Positions 42,701-57,700 of a stretch of DNA of 64,000 nucleotides are shown one piece after another. Positions within the stretch are counted from its first letter, which is position 1. Every line of letters begins with the position of its first letter. The position numbers and the translations under genes were made by a program. Origin of the DNA: Ciona intestinalis (Eukaryota; Chordata; Ascidiacea; Phlebobranchia; Cionidae); contig NC_020169.2 in NCBI RefSeq assembly GCF_000224145.3, positions 3,430,957 through 3,494,956 of the forward strand, in the 5' to 3' direction. The notes under the pieces were generated by a model. The model ran no database searches, was not told the DNA's origin, and saw only the letters and a program-made list of their open reading frames with translations.

Positions 42701-45700
42701 AAACAAAGAGAAAATAGTTTCATGTCATTTAGGTCAGAAAATTAGCACGGGGCAACAAGAATCCATTAAAATATGTTATTTTTTAAATGTTACCCCTTAT
42801 GTAATAGACTTAGGGCGACATGCAGAAAGTATAATTAAGTTTTCCGCTTGATCATTGTTTAGTTAATCAATGATCAAGCAGAAAACTTTAATACACTTTC
42901 GGTATGCGATCCTTAAATACCATGTCTAATACCACACTGTGTATTTTTTATTACCATGTAAACTTACCACAATACTGGTAGCACCAACAAGGTCCACCAT
43001 CTCATCTCTTGTCATTTTCTTATCCTTAATAAGTTGCTCCAGTGATAACAACGTACACAGAGTCTGAGAATCTTCAACAAACATTTCCTTCTCAACTAAT
43101 TTTAACAAATTGTCCGTCAGCCCTTGCTTTAGTTCTACAACTCTTGACTGTAAAGAAAATACTTTGTTTTTAAAATAAAAGAGGTAAAAAACAGGCTTTT
43201 TATGGTTGATAAAATTCATTTTTGTAAGTATGTGTGTTGCAAAAATTGATTTTAAAATGATTTTTTTTTAAATAGAATTATTTGGGCAGATTTTAGGAAG
43301 TCTATATTGCATTAAACTAAACAAATGAAACACTAATATTTTAGAATTTCTAGCTCATAAAGTATGAACAATTAAAAAATCTTATTTTTTTGCGATGTAT
43401 AAAGAATCTAACTTGAATTACCTTGTAATCAAACATAACCCATTTTTAAACCAACCTTAAGCAAAACTCCCACACTTCCACCAGAAGTAGCCGCCCCACC
43501 ACTGCTTTTGCCACGAACGCGAGATTTTAAACATTCTTCGTAAAATCGGATGAAATGAGATGCAGGGAATTTGTATAGAGGAGGGCGAAGCACCGAGACT
43601 CGCTCAAGGACATCAAACAACATCCGACCGTGTGTGGACACTTCAATCAACTCAATTTTTTTCTAAAAAAAACAAACTTTTTTCTGAAAAAAACACTTTT
43701 TTTTTTCTGAATAAAAACAAACTTTTTCTGAAAAAAAGTTAAATAAAATATTCTTTTGGAAAAAAAGAATAAACGGTTTTCAAATTATTTTTATTCAAGG
43801 ACTTACTTTATGCATATTGGTTTAATTTTTCTGATAGTTTTTGAACAGCATTATTTACAGTATAAAGATCTGTTGCATATTGTCACATGGCCTAATGTCT
43901 ACAGAGAAAACAATGTATATATGTTCATTTTTCTTACATAACTGGCAATGTACTTCAAACACCCCTAATATATAACAGCGATACACCTATAAGAAATATT
44001 TTCCAGGTACAATCAAATGGCCAAAAGGTATAAATCAATTTGTCTCAAATTCCTAAAACATTTTTCTATAAAATCAAAGTTATTAACAAGTTCTCATTTA
44101 TTTAAATAAATGATTTCACCTGCAATAGATTTTGTTCCATTATTTTAGTTTCATGCAAGCTATTAATTGTAGTTGTAGCATCTCTTTTACAGATTTGAAT
44201 GGCTTTCAACACAGTAGGATCATGTAATACAGGGCCTTCAATCTCAGCTATCTATAAAGAAAAAAAAACATATTAAACATTTCAGAATTTAAATATAAAT
44301 ATTTTAACAAAAATTGAAAGAATTTAAATTGCAAAAACAATTTTATGGTACAGGGTGTACAAATAACAGGCTTGATTTTGAAGTAAACTGCATCTATTAT
44401 TATGACAATAAAAAAGTTACACTCAACCACAATAAAAATAATAAGAAACCTTCATAAGAAGATTGTCGTGCAGCTGCTCATATAGCTCCTCCAAGTGGAA
44501 GATGTCAGCTTCCATTAATCTTCTTTGTGCTTCGAACTCCGGCCGCTCCTGTGCGAGGACAATATGCTCCAACTTCTCCTCCAATCCATCGCTCGACAGT
44601 GACAAGTCCGTGACAGCGTAGAATGCAGGAGGAAGGAGGAACATCCCAGGAGACTCCCGCATCCCATGAGTGATGGAGATGCTCAGACTCAAGTAGAGAC
44701 GAAAGCGAGGGTTGATCTCGCTCCTCTGGATGTTGAGAGCACGGGATGGGAGGGATCGGAGCTCAGTGTAAGTGATGAGGAGGTGTGCTCCGTGATACAT
44801 GGCGCTCACGAGGAGATTGGGAAGATTAGGATCAGTTGATCTGCAAACCCACAACTCATCCAAGGACAGAGGGGGTGGGGTCGCTTGTTTCTAAAAGTTG
44901 ATGAAAAAAATACAATTTAAAAAAACAATATGAGATAGTAAAATCTCATATAAAATAATATCAGAAAAGTATGTCAAAATAAAATTGCCCAAAGCCATGT
45001 ATGAAAACTACCAATATTTTCAATACGTACCACTAAACTAACAAATCAAAGTTTCTTGAAACTGACTGTCATTTAAAATTGACATCCAATAATAAATATT
45101 TTCCACCTGGACTTCTATAAGTTGATCTTCTTCCATCTCCCTTGCATCTTCATCTTTAGGAGCGACTCCTGTTTCGGATGACTCATCATTAACATCACTT
45201 GGCTCGTCAGCAAAACGCACGAGTCGTGATTTTAAAGCTTCAGTCGATGCACGAGAGTCCGGGAGATCAGGTTGGGAATCACCAGCCATGCTCACGCTTG
45301 TGGTTATCTGTAAGTTTTATAAACAAATTTTTATATAGTCGTTTTATAACTCCCTTGAACAGAATTTAATTGTGCTTAAATTTGGATTTAAAAAAAATAC
45401 TGTATTACTTAAAAAACTGTTTGTTAAAATGTACACAGGGTGTTTTATAACTCCATTAAACAGAATTTCATGGTTGCTTAAATTTGTATTTAAAAAAATA
45501 CTGTATTACTTAAAAAACTATGAAACAAAATATGTGAAGTTCATGCAGTGTTTTTAGCTAGAATATATTTGGAAATTCTGGAAGAAATTGTTTGAAGGGC
45601 TAATTAAAGTGAGTTTAAAATGGAGTTTGCAGTAGAGACTATTATTTTACATTGCTGATTTCTTACAATATATTTACCCATAGTATTTTAGACATAAACT

Positions 45701-48700
45701 AAATATCTCTTAATTCCTAATACTTGTGTTGTAATATAAGTAGACCAATGTTTCAGAAAACTCAAACTCAACATTATTGCAATGGTTAACATTGAATTCC
45801 ACTGAAAAAGTCTGTCTTATATCAAATATACCTCAGTTTCAGTTGGACTTGCAGTATCACTATGATAAGAGGATGAAGATGTTGCTCCCGCATCTTCTAT
45901 GATCCCAAGACTCTCAGCCAAGCTTGATGCTGCTGTTGATACTCGTGATTGATCAACGGATGGATTTACTTCTGTGGGAAATATTTTAATAGAAAAAAGT
46001 TCATATACTTTTGCTTTAGTACAGCGATTGTCACGTTTATGCGATTGAGAAAAAACAAAGTTATATTTACAGAGAATAAATTGAGGACATAATTTAAAAA
46101 CACTGATTTTGCATATACTTTTATATTAACCTCGAGACAGAAATCTTTAAAACAATTTATGTGCTTAAAAGTTAATTTTATACTGAATTGAGGTGTTTAA
46201 GAATGTTAAAATATCTAGAAAAATGAAGAATGGAATTGTTTGATTATAAAGATAAAATTACCTTCTTCCATATTCTCTATATCCGATTTTAATCGATGTA
46301 GAATGCAGTTGATCCTCGTCTCCGCTTGATGATCAGGATCATAGAACAAACACCAGGAGGATTTCTGATGAAGATTGAGAGCATGAATGCGGAGGATGTC
46401 GCTACGAGATCTCGCATCACGAGGAACACCGGACCTGTGCCATCCTCGTTGCTCTCCGGATGTTGAGAGGATGCCAAAGAGGGAAAAGTCATCCCGGATC
46501 TGAAACATCATAAATATTTTTTATTATTTATTTTATTCTGTATGGGTGAGGTCCTTGAGGACCTGGGATTTAAGCCAGATTTGGCCTATTACCCCAATAC
46601 CCATAAGTCTGAAATTTAAGTGCTCACGATACATAGAAGCGTAGATAGAAGAATGAAGATATTATATTTTCTAATTCTACTTGTCTTCGTTTATAGCATG
46701 TCCTAAAGCAGTGTTTCCCAATGTTTTTCTAGTTGTCCAATAGTTGGGAAGCGCTAAATTTGCTAACAATACATATCACCGAATGTGTAAAAGCCTGAGA
46801 TATTATTGGTGGTTGAAACAGGAAAATGGTACATTAAAAACCTTAATATACACAAGTCAAAATGGTGTTCTGTAGGAATACACAGCCACATTAGAATTAA
46901 ACTAACATTAATGAAAAACAAAACCCTGAAAATGAGATAATCCCCATATTTCAATACATGCAAATAACCTTAAGTAGGGTAGGTTTAGAAGAACTGCTCA
47001 GGTTTTCAGATGAAGTTGCAAAATCGTCATCACTCCATATTGATTCCGATTCTGATTTGCTGTAAACTGATGATGGTTCGGAACTAACAGCTTGTTCTGT
47101 TGACTTGTTGGGTTTGGTTGGAATTTCAAGCAATTTACTTTCACGATCAATATATCCCTGCAAATAAAAAGTAGAGTTAAAAAAAATTGTGAAAAAACTT
47201 GTTTGAATTTATACCTGAAAAAGCTTGAATTTATACCTGATTTTCAAAAGAAGTAACATACATGGTAACTCATAAGCTGGCATGAGGTGTTAAACCCGTG
47301 TGATAACGACTGTCGTTTTCCGGTCACGCGAGGATAAAGTAAGTTACATTCATTCAATCATTAAAAAAAACAACATTCTTACATTTTTACATGTGTAGAT
47401 CCAACTTAACAAAGAGTTTTCTCTCTGATCACTTCGTAATACACCATGGTAAGCAACACAAGCTGCAGTGAGCGAGGCATCCCCTATTGCTGATTCTAAC
47501 CTAGATATTGAACAATCTCTCTCTTTCTTCCATCTATCCACATGTTCTTGCATGTTGGCCATCAGAACTTCAGCCTGAGATTAAAACAGTTTTTATGTAT
47601 ATTTATACATCATTTTTTAAGTTTTAATGTATAGTAGGGTGGAGGGAGATAGAACCTTTTTTTCATTTTGTTTTCTCGTCTCATTCCGTAGTAGTAAACA
47701 AAGGACATTCAAAGAATTATAAAATCATATCTTCTTAACTCCCATACAGCGTTGTTAATTGTTTAAACACAATTAGTATATTTAGATATTATGTGCTTAA
47801 GGTATCCCGTCTTCCCCCACCCTACCATATTTATAAATTTATACATGTCTTTTTTATACTTTAATCGTCTTGATTATAAGGATACTGCAATGTTTAAATG
47901 TTTTTGTTTGTATAAGCTGACTAAAACTAACACACAATTTAAATACATGCTACTTAAAAAGTTACAAAGAGAAATCAACAACTAAAACTTACTTTTTCAA
48001 TTTGATTATCCAGATTTTTAAGTTCCCGTTCAAATTGCTTTACGGCATGACTTGCGTTCTTGTGCATCTGAATCTTTGAATCTAATTCTTCTTTAATCTG
48101 GTTACACCTGGAAAGATTATTATAAGTATCAAATGGTTAATTACAAAAATTATAAAATAATTGTCAATAGTTTTAAATTATATCACATGGGTGCAAAAAT
48201 GAAATCAATTGCTAAATTTCAAAATGGTGGTACGAAAATTTTCTCTGACTTTTGTTGAATATATTTTTTATTAAAAAAAGTTTTTTTTTGCTTAACAGAC
48301 CACAAGCCGTTTTGTTAAACAAATTTGATATTTTTTTACCTGACACGTTTTGAGCCAAGTGTAGCTTGAGCAGAAAACAATTTTGCTTCAGCTCTTCGTT
48401 GAGCTGCAAGTTTTGGTTGTAAAGCTCTCAGAGTTTTTGAATAATTGTAAATTGTGTGAACCCATCTACAGAGTGATTCTGCAGCTTTACTTCCCTTTGC
48501 GATGTACTCTGGCTGTAAAAATAATATTTTTATTGGAAATGTATTAGTTGCGATTGTATTGAAAATGTGAACAAGTCTTAAATATTAATTTAAAGTAACT
48601 TGCTTTATTCTGGCGTGACGAGATGTTCATTCACCTCATGCCAGCTTACAACCATGGATGTTACTTTGTGGGTAAATATTTTTGGGGTTAGAGGCCTGCT

Positions 48701-51700
48701 AACCATGCGCCGGACAAGCATTGTGTTTTATTTTTGTAATAAAAAACTTTGATAATTTAATATGGATCAGAAGCAAAAAATGTGTTGGTTTAACTCCTGT
48801 ATACCAATAACAGATGAGAAAGTTTTTGTTTTTAATTCAAAAAACAATCCTTACCTTAAACTCAGGTGACCGAACATATGAACGAATTTTTTGGAAAATA
48901 TTTTCAGGAATTTTATCTTTTTCATAAAACTCAAGTCCTCTGAAGAATCTGAAATCATGAAAATATTGTGATTTAAATTTTTTAACAAAACCAAAATCAA
49001 CCATTGTTTAAAACTATGCTTTTAAGAAACATTAAACATGAAAATGTTTTTTTTTTTCAAATATTTTGATTTATTTTGATAATTTTACCTATACTATAAA
49101 AATCAAAAATATTTTTTTTTAAATTTTCAAAAATTATAAAATAAATTAATGAATAATAAAAAATGTACTTGCGTTTTTTCTTAAAAATTTAAACACCTTA
49201 AGATAAGTTAAAGAAAATTAAACAATTACTTGTCTTTGTTAATAAGAGCTTTTCCGTTTTCCCAGTTCGCTGGCTCGACATTGAACATGTGGCACAAACA
49301 AGTCACTACTACAACAGCGCTATCTGGTGGTTTGGTGTAACGTTTGATCTCGTCAAAACTTCCTTCGTTAAGTGACGAGAGAATTTCAACAGCTGAGAAA
49401 TGCATTGGGTTCACCTGGTAAGAAGAAAGTATCACAATAAGATGGACTTTAATGCGGGCAAAAGTTATTTATTCAAAACATTTATATAAGTATGCTAAAT
49501 ATTATAAACATTTCTTTTTACAGGTTGTAAACAAGATAATTTAAAAAAAGAATTTGGTTTCAAATAATATGATATCTTATATCCATATTACATAAAAAAG
49601 TTCCATTTCATGGTGCTTTTATGGTGCATATTTTAAAAATTAAAATATGTTTGTAAAATGAAATATGTAAAATATGTTTAAAATTTAAAATATGTACAAA
49701 TAAAATAACTATGTACAATTTTAAAATATAATATTGAAACCCCACCTTATCAAATGCAGCTTGTGAGTCTCTTCTCAATTGTTCCAACTCAGCTTCCAAC
49801 ATCGCAATATTGTCTTCCTCAATTGAACATCTTTGTCTCGCCTCCGTGTACTCCTGTCTCTCATCCTCAACGTGTTTCTTCCAGGATCTTTCGTGCTCCC
49901 GGGCAAACTCCAACTTCGGGAGGAGCTGCTCTCGAGAGTCCTTGGATTGAAGAAGAGAATCATCCGCTTGATTGACCTTTCTCAGAGCTTTTTCATATCT
50001 GAATTTAAACCATTAATGTAAGTTATAACATAAGGCAAGGCTTCTGAGTATAGCAGCCATGATTTTAATTGGCATTTCTATTTAAAAAATTTTACACCTA
50101 GTGTTATTATAATGACTGTTGTTTTTCTGCTAATACCATTCTCTTTGTTATTTTAATTATTATGATATTTGGTACTGTATTCAAAGAAAAATAATTTAAA
50201 AAATGTTTTAAGGGTATTTTATAAACATTACATTACACCAAAATCGTTGGGGGGGGGGCAAAAAATAGAAAACCAGTATGTGCTACTTCAGAAATATAGC
50301 ATAAGAACCTGTTAATAACTTGTATCTCTTGTTTTCGTATCATACGAGCAATGCTTTCAAACATGTTTATCATCTGTTTGAATGTTATTGGGTTCAATAT
50401 ATCTTCTGCTCCATGGAGAAGGGATGCTGGAATGTAAGGCTTTGGATGGTAAAAAATATAATGGTAGTTAAATAAACTTTATTTAAAGGAAGTGAATATT
50501 TTCTAGTATGATTTAGGTATTTTGGATTTTTTAGAAGTTTTATAGTTTTATATTTTATTATAAACGAACAGAATGAAACGGTAAAAGGTGTTAATTCATC
50601 AATAAAAAATAAAATTTCTATTCTCCAAAAATTTTTTTACATTTTTGGTTTGATAGCTAAAATCAGTATGATAAGTGACCACAAAAAATACAAAATAGTC
50701 CAAAAAATAAAAAATAGTCTAAAATGTTGAACAAGTTAAATAACACATACCTTTAGCTCTTGAAAGTGAATCTTTATGCAGAAACGACATAAGATGACTG
50801 AGATTGGTTAGTTGATGCTCTATTGATGACATGGATGACCATGGCAGCCACTCGCTCTCTGTGGGCAAGAAATATGTAGTTCGAAATTGAACGACGAAAT
50901 AAAAACAAGCGTATTTATTCTTGTGTGCCAGGACAACAACAGTCCTTCTAACACTATAACACTAGTGTTCTGTTTCATATACCTCAATTGTTGTGGATTG
51001 TGTTGCTATAAGTATCTCTGTGTGCAAGGAATATGTAGTTAGAAATTGAACGACGAAATAAAAACAAACGTATTTATTCTTGTGTGCCAGGGTAACAACG
51101 GTTGTTATAACATTCATAACATGGTGATCTGTTTCATACACCTCAATTGTTGGGAACTATGATACTATAAGAGTGCAAGGAATACAGATATTTAAAGATT
51201 GAAGGGACATAATTTGTGTGTGCATGATAAGGCAATGACAGTTGTGTATAATGACTCTGGTTATAACATAAGTGTTCTGTTCCATACACCTCGTGCCCAC
51301 CGATATATGCAACTTAGTGGGTAAATCCTTTGATGTATTATTTTTCTGTATAGCTATTTCGGTAACTAATTAGAGATCACTAGGTTGGAGAAATGTAATT
51401 TTTTTTATGATCCCGTAATATTAAAGCATAGTTTATGAAAATTATGATTTTTTATATTCACCATGTTTCATGTCATCACGTGATGAGATTTTCTGTAAGA
51501 AATGATGAGCGACCGTCTGCCATGATTCGTGATTCCATTCACGAAATAAATCAACACTTGAAAAGTGATGTAAAATATCTGGACACCTGGAATGTGAATA
51601 ACGATTTGGTTTATTTTCTGATTAAAACATTACAAGTATTAATGTAGGATTTAAATAAAACGTATGCCAATAAACCAACTGCCAATGATTATAAATCAAC

Positions 51701-54700
51701 TAAAATGTTACTGTTTTTTATAAAAATTTTTCTGTGTTATTCTGCAAACTTAAATTCAGATTCCAAAATTCCTTCAATACATTTTATTAGGTAGGGCTGG
51801 TGGAATAAGCGGGTTACATTCATTCATTTAATTATTTTCTACATTAGGATCACCTTTTGAGCAGTTGATGAAAAGAATGAAGTTTATTATTGTTTCCAAA
51901 CAATGAATTTGGTTTATATCGAGACAAATCTTCATGGAGACCTAAAAATATAAAATGTTATTAGTTATAGGGACAACAACAATGTAGTTTTAAAAAATCG
52001 TTTGGGGATTGTGGACATAAACTATAAATTAATGAATTACCCATATATGCTTGTAACTCAAGTTACCATAAATTTTAGTAAAAAAACTGCCATCATTTTA
52101 AGAAAAAACAAACCAACCTACCATCATTTTTTGGGAAAGAGGCAAGCACCACCACATGTAGATTGGTAAGCACCCGTGAAAAATACGTTTCTAGATTCTG
52201 GTCAAGTTTTTCAAGAGCTGTTTTCTTTCCACCAGAAGTTGATTCAGACGTGGCGGTCACAACACTGGAGCCTTGCGCAAATTCTGCTGCAATTTTCGCC
52301 AGCTCTGTGTGTGTGTATAAAGCAGGGCACTGACCTGTATGTTAAAACAATAGGTAAAATAATTTGATGATGAATAGTGTTAGATGTGGAATGATCACGC
52401 CTTTTATCCAAAACTTTCTTTCTTTTTTATCAATAAGCCTCTTTTTTATCAATTTTAACAACTGTTGTTTTACTGTTACCACTTGTCTTTTCGCTTTTGT
52501 AAACTCTACCGTTCTTCGTTATCGTGATCAAAAAGGCGAAATAAATTTTTTTTATTTATTCAAAAAAATGTTCTTACCGTTTTGCACAAGAGCACATATA
52601 TCATCAAGCGATTGAGGGTTCGCAGAGAAAGGTTCATCTAACATTAGAATAACAGGTTTGTCGCGTACACCTGCCTCAAAACTTGCATCTTTCAGCAACC
52701 TAATAAAGTAATTTGACTTTAACTTTATTTTATATGTAGTATAGTCATTAATCAATTTTTGTGTAGGTACAATTGGGCAAAGGAAAATTAAGGTTAAATC
52801 TTATGTCTCTGAAATTGCTGTTTCTGTGATTACCTGTATAAAGTATTAGTTTCATTTTGTTCTGGTTTATTTTTACAACAACAGCAATTGATTAATACAA
52901 GTTTGAGTCTATCCACTTACTGTCTTAGATAAGTTTTTCGATTCAAACTTTTCCATTGTGATTTTTCAGTCATGAAAAGTTTTGATCCAGTAAGATGAGC
53001 AATGAGACGCGTCAGTGATTTCCTTCCCGCAAATCGGGATGTGGAAAGCAGCAGAGCATGACCACCGTGCTTTAATGACATTGATCGTGCTAATCGTGCA
53101 GCGTGACGCACCGCTTGACCGAAGAAGACCAAATCCATGTTCTGTTTTGAAGAATCTTAAAAAAAAAACACAACAAAAACTGAGTTTTTCGTAATAAATA
53201 TAAAAGAAATATGTAAAGTTGGTGATGATATTCAGGACTATATGTATTTCATAAATGCAGATACATAATACTAAATATACTTATAATGTTCATGTAGTTG
53301 TGTTACAGCCTTACCAGCAACTAAAAGTTATACCAAAAATATTTTGTCTAAAAAGTTAAATGCACCTCTGCAGGGTAGTTTTTATAGTTTAACATTTGAA
53401 AGCTTCTAATTAAGCAAAGTTTTTTAACTTTACTGCTCTGTGCAAACATATAACGCCAACGGTTCTATGGTTAAATTCCTGTGTTAAGTTGCAGTCTTTC
53501 CAACTTTTATACAATACTATAACATCAACATAAAAAATCTACCAAATCCTTACCATTATTATAAGCATCAAGACAAAGTGAAAGAGCTTCAGCCAACTGA
53601 GGTTCCGTGCTTTCCACATATCCATCTGCAGTTGTACTTTGACCCAAAGCACTGGACAGAATTCCTCTGCTGAAAAGAACTGAAGTGGATTCTTCGTTTG
53701 GTTGGAGAACCTGGATTGTAAGATAATTACCTGAAAAATGTTTTGCTAAAAATAGAGAAATGAAAGTATGAACTTGTTTCACACTTGGTGGGGTAACCAA
53801 GAAGTTTTGACGCGCAGTTTCTGTTTTATATATTTTGTGCCTGCTTATGAGTTAATATTTTAATAATATTGTCGGTAATTGTTTTTGTTTCAAATCTTTA
53901 TAATATTTCGTTACTTTTACATAAAAAGAACAAACAACCATAATAACAAACATACAAATCGACCTAAAAGTAAAAAAAAACACATTTTTCGTTGTAAAAT
54001 AATTAGCAGACCCCCTACACACACCTGCTCCACTGAAATGAGAGGACCTGACAAGTTGGCAGCAACATCTGCATCGTCTATTAATCCCGGCATAAACGTT
54101 ACTCCAAGTTTTGCTCCTCCTGGACGACTTGGTCTTCCTTGAGGAGAGAGATCAGGTTTTTCAAATGTGATCTCTTGATCTTTAGCTCCAGAGGATGGAT
54201 GAATGTTGGTTCCTTAAGAGGATTTTTTTATCGTTATATTTTATCGCTAATGAAACAGTTCAGAAAAAAATTAAAATAAACAAAACATACAAATATAAAA
54301 GCAAAATTAAAACAGTGGGTGTAACAATTTTAAACTATAAACAAAATTATACAAATATAAAAAAATTAAAACAGTCTTTATAACATTTCTGTACTATAGT
54401 TTTAATACCTTATGACCGATTAAAAGTTACCATGTATGTTACATATTAGGTAACAGTTTTTCCGGTATGGTTAATAAATTGGACAAGAACACATATGTAT
54501 GTTTAGTATACAATACGAGTGCTCTAACCTCTGAACCAGAGTTATTTACACAATGAGAAAGTCTGCCATTACAAATTGACAAAATGCTTAAAAAACATTG
54601 TAACCAATAAGCATATCAAACAGAAGATTTCGTTTCATTTTATATTTTAAAGTTATGTAATTTACCAGCAAATTGATTTGTGTAAGCAACTTCCTTCTCA

Positions 54701-57700
54701 CTTTTAGTAGCTGTGGAGGATGTCACTCCTGTTTCACTTGTACTTGATTGGTTTGATGCTGTTCCACTTTCAAATACTGGATGAAAAGGAAAAAATCAAA
54801 ATTACTAATTTGAATGTAACTTACTTTATCCTTGCATTATCAAAAACGAAAGTCGTTATAAAAAGTCGTCAGTCGTCATACACCTCGTCACAACTTACGA
54901 GTTACCAAGTATGTTACTTTGTAGGTGATTATTTATTTTATTTTTTTTTTTCTTTTTTTATTATGAATAGCTGATAAATTGGACAACCCATTAATGACCG
55001 TTGGATTAGAGCAATTCCCGTTAAGTTTCTTGCCCAAGGACACATATGCCCACAATGGTAGCATTGACAGTTAAATATTCTCAACTGTGTTCCCATTCCT
55101 TGAACAATTTCTTTCTTATTTTGAAAAATTCCTTAAACAATTTCTTTCTTATTTAAAAAAAAAGTTTAGATCAGTTTTAAAAAATGGGTGAAGGTTTATT
55201 ATATTTTGGTAGATTACAAAAAAAGGAATATTAGAAAAAACCTCTATAATTAATATAAAAACTAACCAGATTCGAGTTCAGTGGTATATCCAGTAACAGC
55301 AGATCTTGTGTCGTCATCTTCAGTGACCACAGTGTTAGCATGAGATGCATATTCATCAGCATGTGTGGGGGTAGTCGTTTCACTCATATCTTCATTCATT
55401 GAAGACATTGAAGGTATCTTCACATGTGTGGCTGTTGGTAAAGATGCAGTAAGTGGTTAAGTTAAAGTTTTGAATAAATAAACAAATCTGATTCATTTAT
55501 CTTTAAGAGATTGGGCAATAACAGCCAATTTAAAAAAGTTTTATACTTTTTCTTATTTTGAAAACAGAAGCTTATAAAAAGGGAGCAGGTGCTATCCAAA
55601 CAGTTGCTAAACTGTTCCTTTTATGACTGGTTTCTCTTATGTTCTTTAACTTTTCCATATAGCTTTTGTTTACTTTTTTATTTTTTCGTTTACATTTTTT
55701 TTCATTGTTAAGCTAAGTAAGTTAAGGAACCACTGAATTACAAACGTTTGATGCTGAAAAGGCAAACACTGTATTTTCTTTCTTTTTATAACTTTTTGTG
55801 TAGTTTGTTTGGGTTAAATATTTAGGTATTTATTCCAAGGAAAAGTTGTTGCTATCTAACCTGTTGAAGTGCTTGACTTGCTGATAGTTGTTGCCACAGA
55901 ACCTGAAGTTCTGGATTTGAATTGTTGGAAAGATTCAGAAACTGACTCGTCACTGATGGCTGCCATGTTCTGAAAGCAAAGCAAAACGTAAATTTTTGTT
56001 TTAATGTGTTTGTTTTTATCCATATTTGCTTAAGCACAACTTCACAATAGGTCATGTTCAAGCATTGTAGTTGCTATGATTTTTTTAATTAAGCTTCCAT
56101 ATCACAAAAACAAGACATATTTTTATTCTGCTTTTGCTACCAAGCATATCATTATATTAGAAATACATGTCCTAGTAACACAAGTTTACCTTCATAGACA
56201 AATAGCAGGTAAATGACATACTAAACACTGGTGCAATAAAACTCGTTTTTGTCAACACAACTATTTCTATTTCCAATGCAAAATATATAGCTTTGATATT
56301 AAGGATAAAACACACCTGATTATTACTATCCATATATTCATCGGTAATTGGATTACTAACAGCACTATCAGCACTAACAGTGTCATCGTCTATAATTTCA
56401 AGTGAGTTGTCTTGTGCTGATTCTATTCCATCTGATTCTACACGCTGCTGTAAAAGTCATGGTACTTATAGGATTTTGGTAGCAGGTTACTATGAATGTA
56501 TTATGGCTGTTGTTTCCTTTTTCCTTAATTAATGTGTTTTTCATTTTTATATTGTAAAGGAAAAATTAAAATTAAGTTATATATGCTACTTTTTTATCTT
56601 TAAATTATTTTGCCTTTACATGTTAAGGCAATTCCTAACTCATGCATATTTTGTGGAGATTTTCTGGTATCTTTACCAACAAAAAATAGTTTTAAACTTA
56701 AAAGAGATATATATTCTCCAAAAAATGAGCATCATTCTATTTTTTAAATAGATACATTGCTTATCAATCTCTAAATCCGACTTAATAAGTAAGCCTCTAA
56801 TAACATGAGCGTCAGATCAGGGTCACATTACTGCACACAGTTATATTTCTGTACTAAGTAAGATTTTTACAAATTTTAAATATTTACCAAGTTATCACTT
56901 TCCTCTCCCATAGAAGATTGTATGTAGTCAGTTGAACTTGAACCAGATGAATAACCAGCTACTGGTGTTGAACCAGCAGATGGTACTGGTGTTTTTATGA
57001 TGCGAACTTTTTCAACAGCTGGAGAGGAGGGACGCTCGTCTTTGCCTGGAAAATAAAAAAAAACGTATTTTGGTTTTATTTAGGTAAACCAGAAGCTTAA
57101 AATATGTTTTGTACCTTAAGTTACTGCTCCAAATTGTTGTATTATCCATTTTTATTAGAAATTTTTTTTTTTCGTTATTGTAAAAATTTGGTAGCAACTC
57201 CATTATGAACCATCCATATTAAAAATATTAGGCATTTAATATACACTGTATGTCTTTCTGCTCAAAATAGTCCAAAATATTTATATATTGTCCAATGCCT
57301 ATAATACATAATGTATTTGTTTTAAAAATTTTGAAATCGTGCTTACACAGACTCCTAATCAAATAAAACAGCTAAATAAAAAAAGGTAAACAAATTAAAC
57401 ACAATGTACCAGTGCAGAAGTGTTTCTTCATCACATCAAACAAAGATCTTGTCATCCAATGTCGGTCGTGGTCATCAATCAAACGATCGTAAAACACTCG
57501 ACTACATTCATGCAACCATAACCTTACTATGGTTCTCATCATGGCTGGCACTCCACTTGTGTTTGCTTCTCCTCCTGGAAAATAAGTTACAAATTTAACC
57601 AAAAGGTGGTCCGTTTTCTATTGGTGATGTCTTGCAGTGAGATATACATATTGTTATGAGATATACGCCTAATTGGATCCAATACTTTAAAGAAAGAAAT

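Noticed and set aside
52395..52545. Possible viral or retroelement coding remnant
   Set aside because: No reverse transcriptase, integrase or capsid-like frame is present on either strand. It is a short noncoding repeat.
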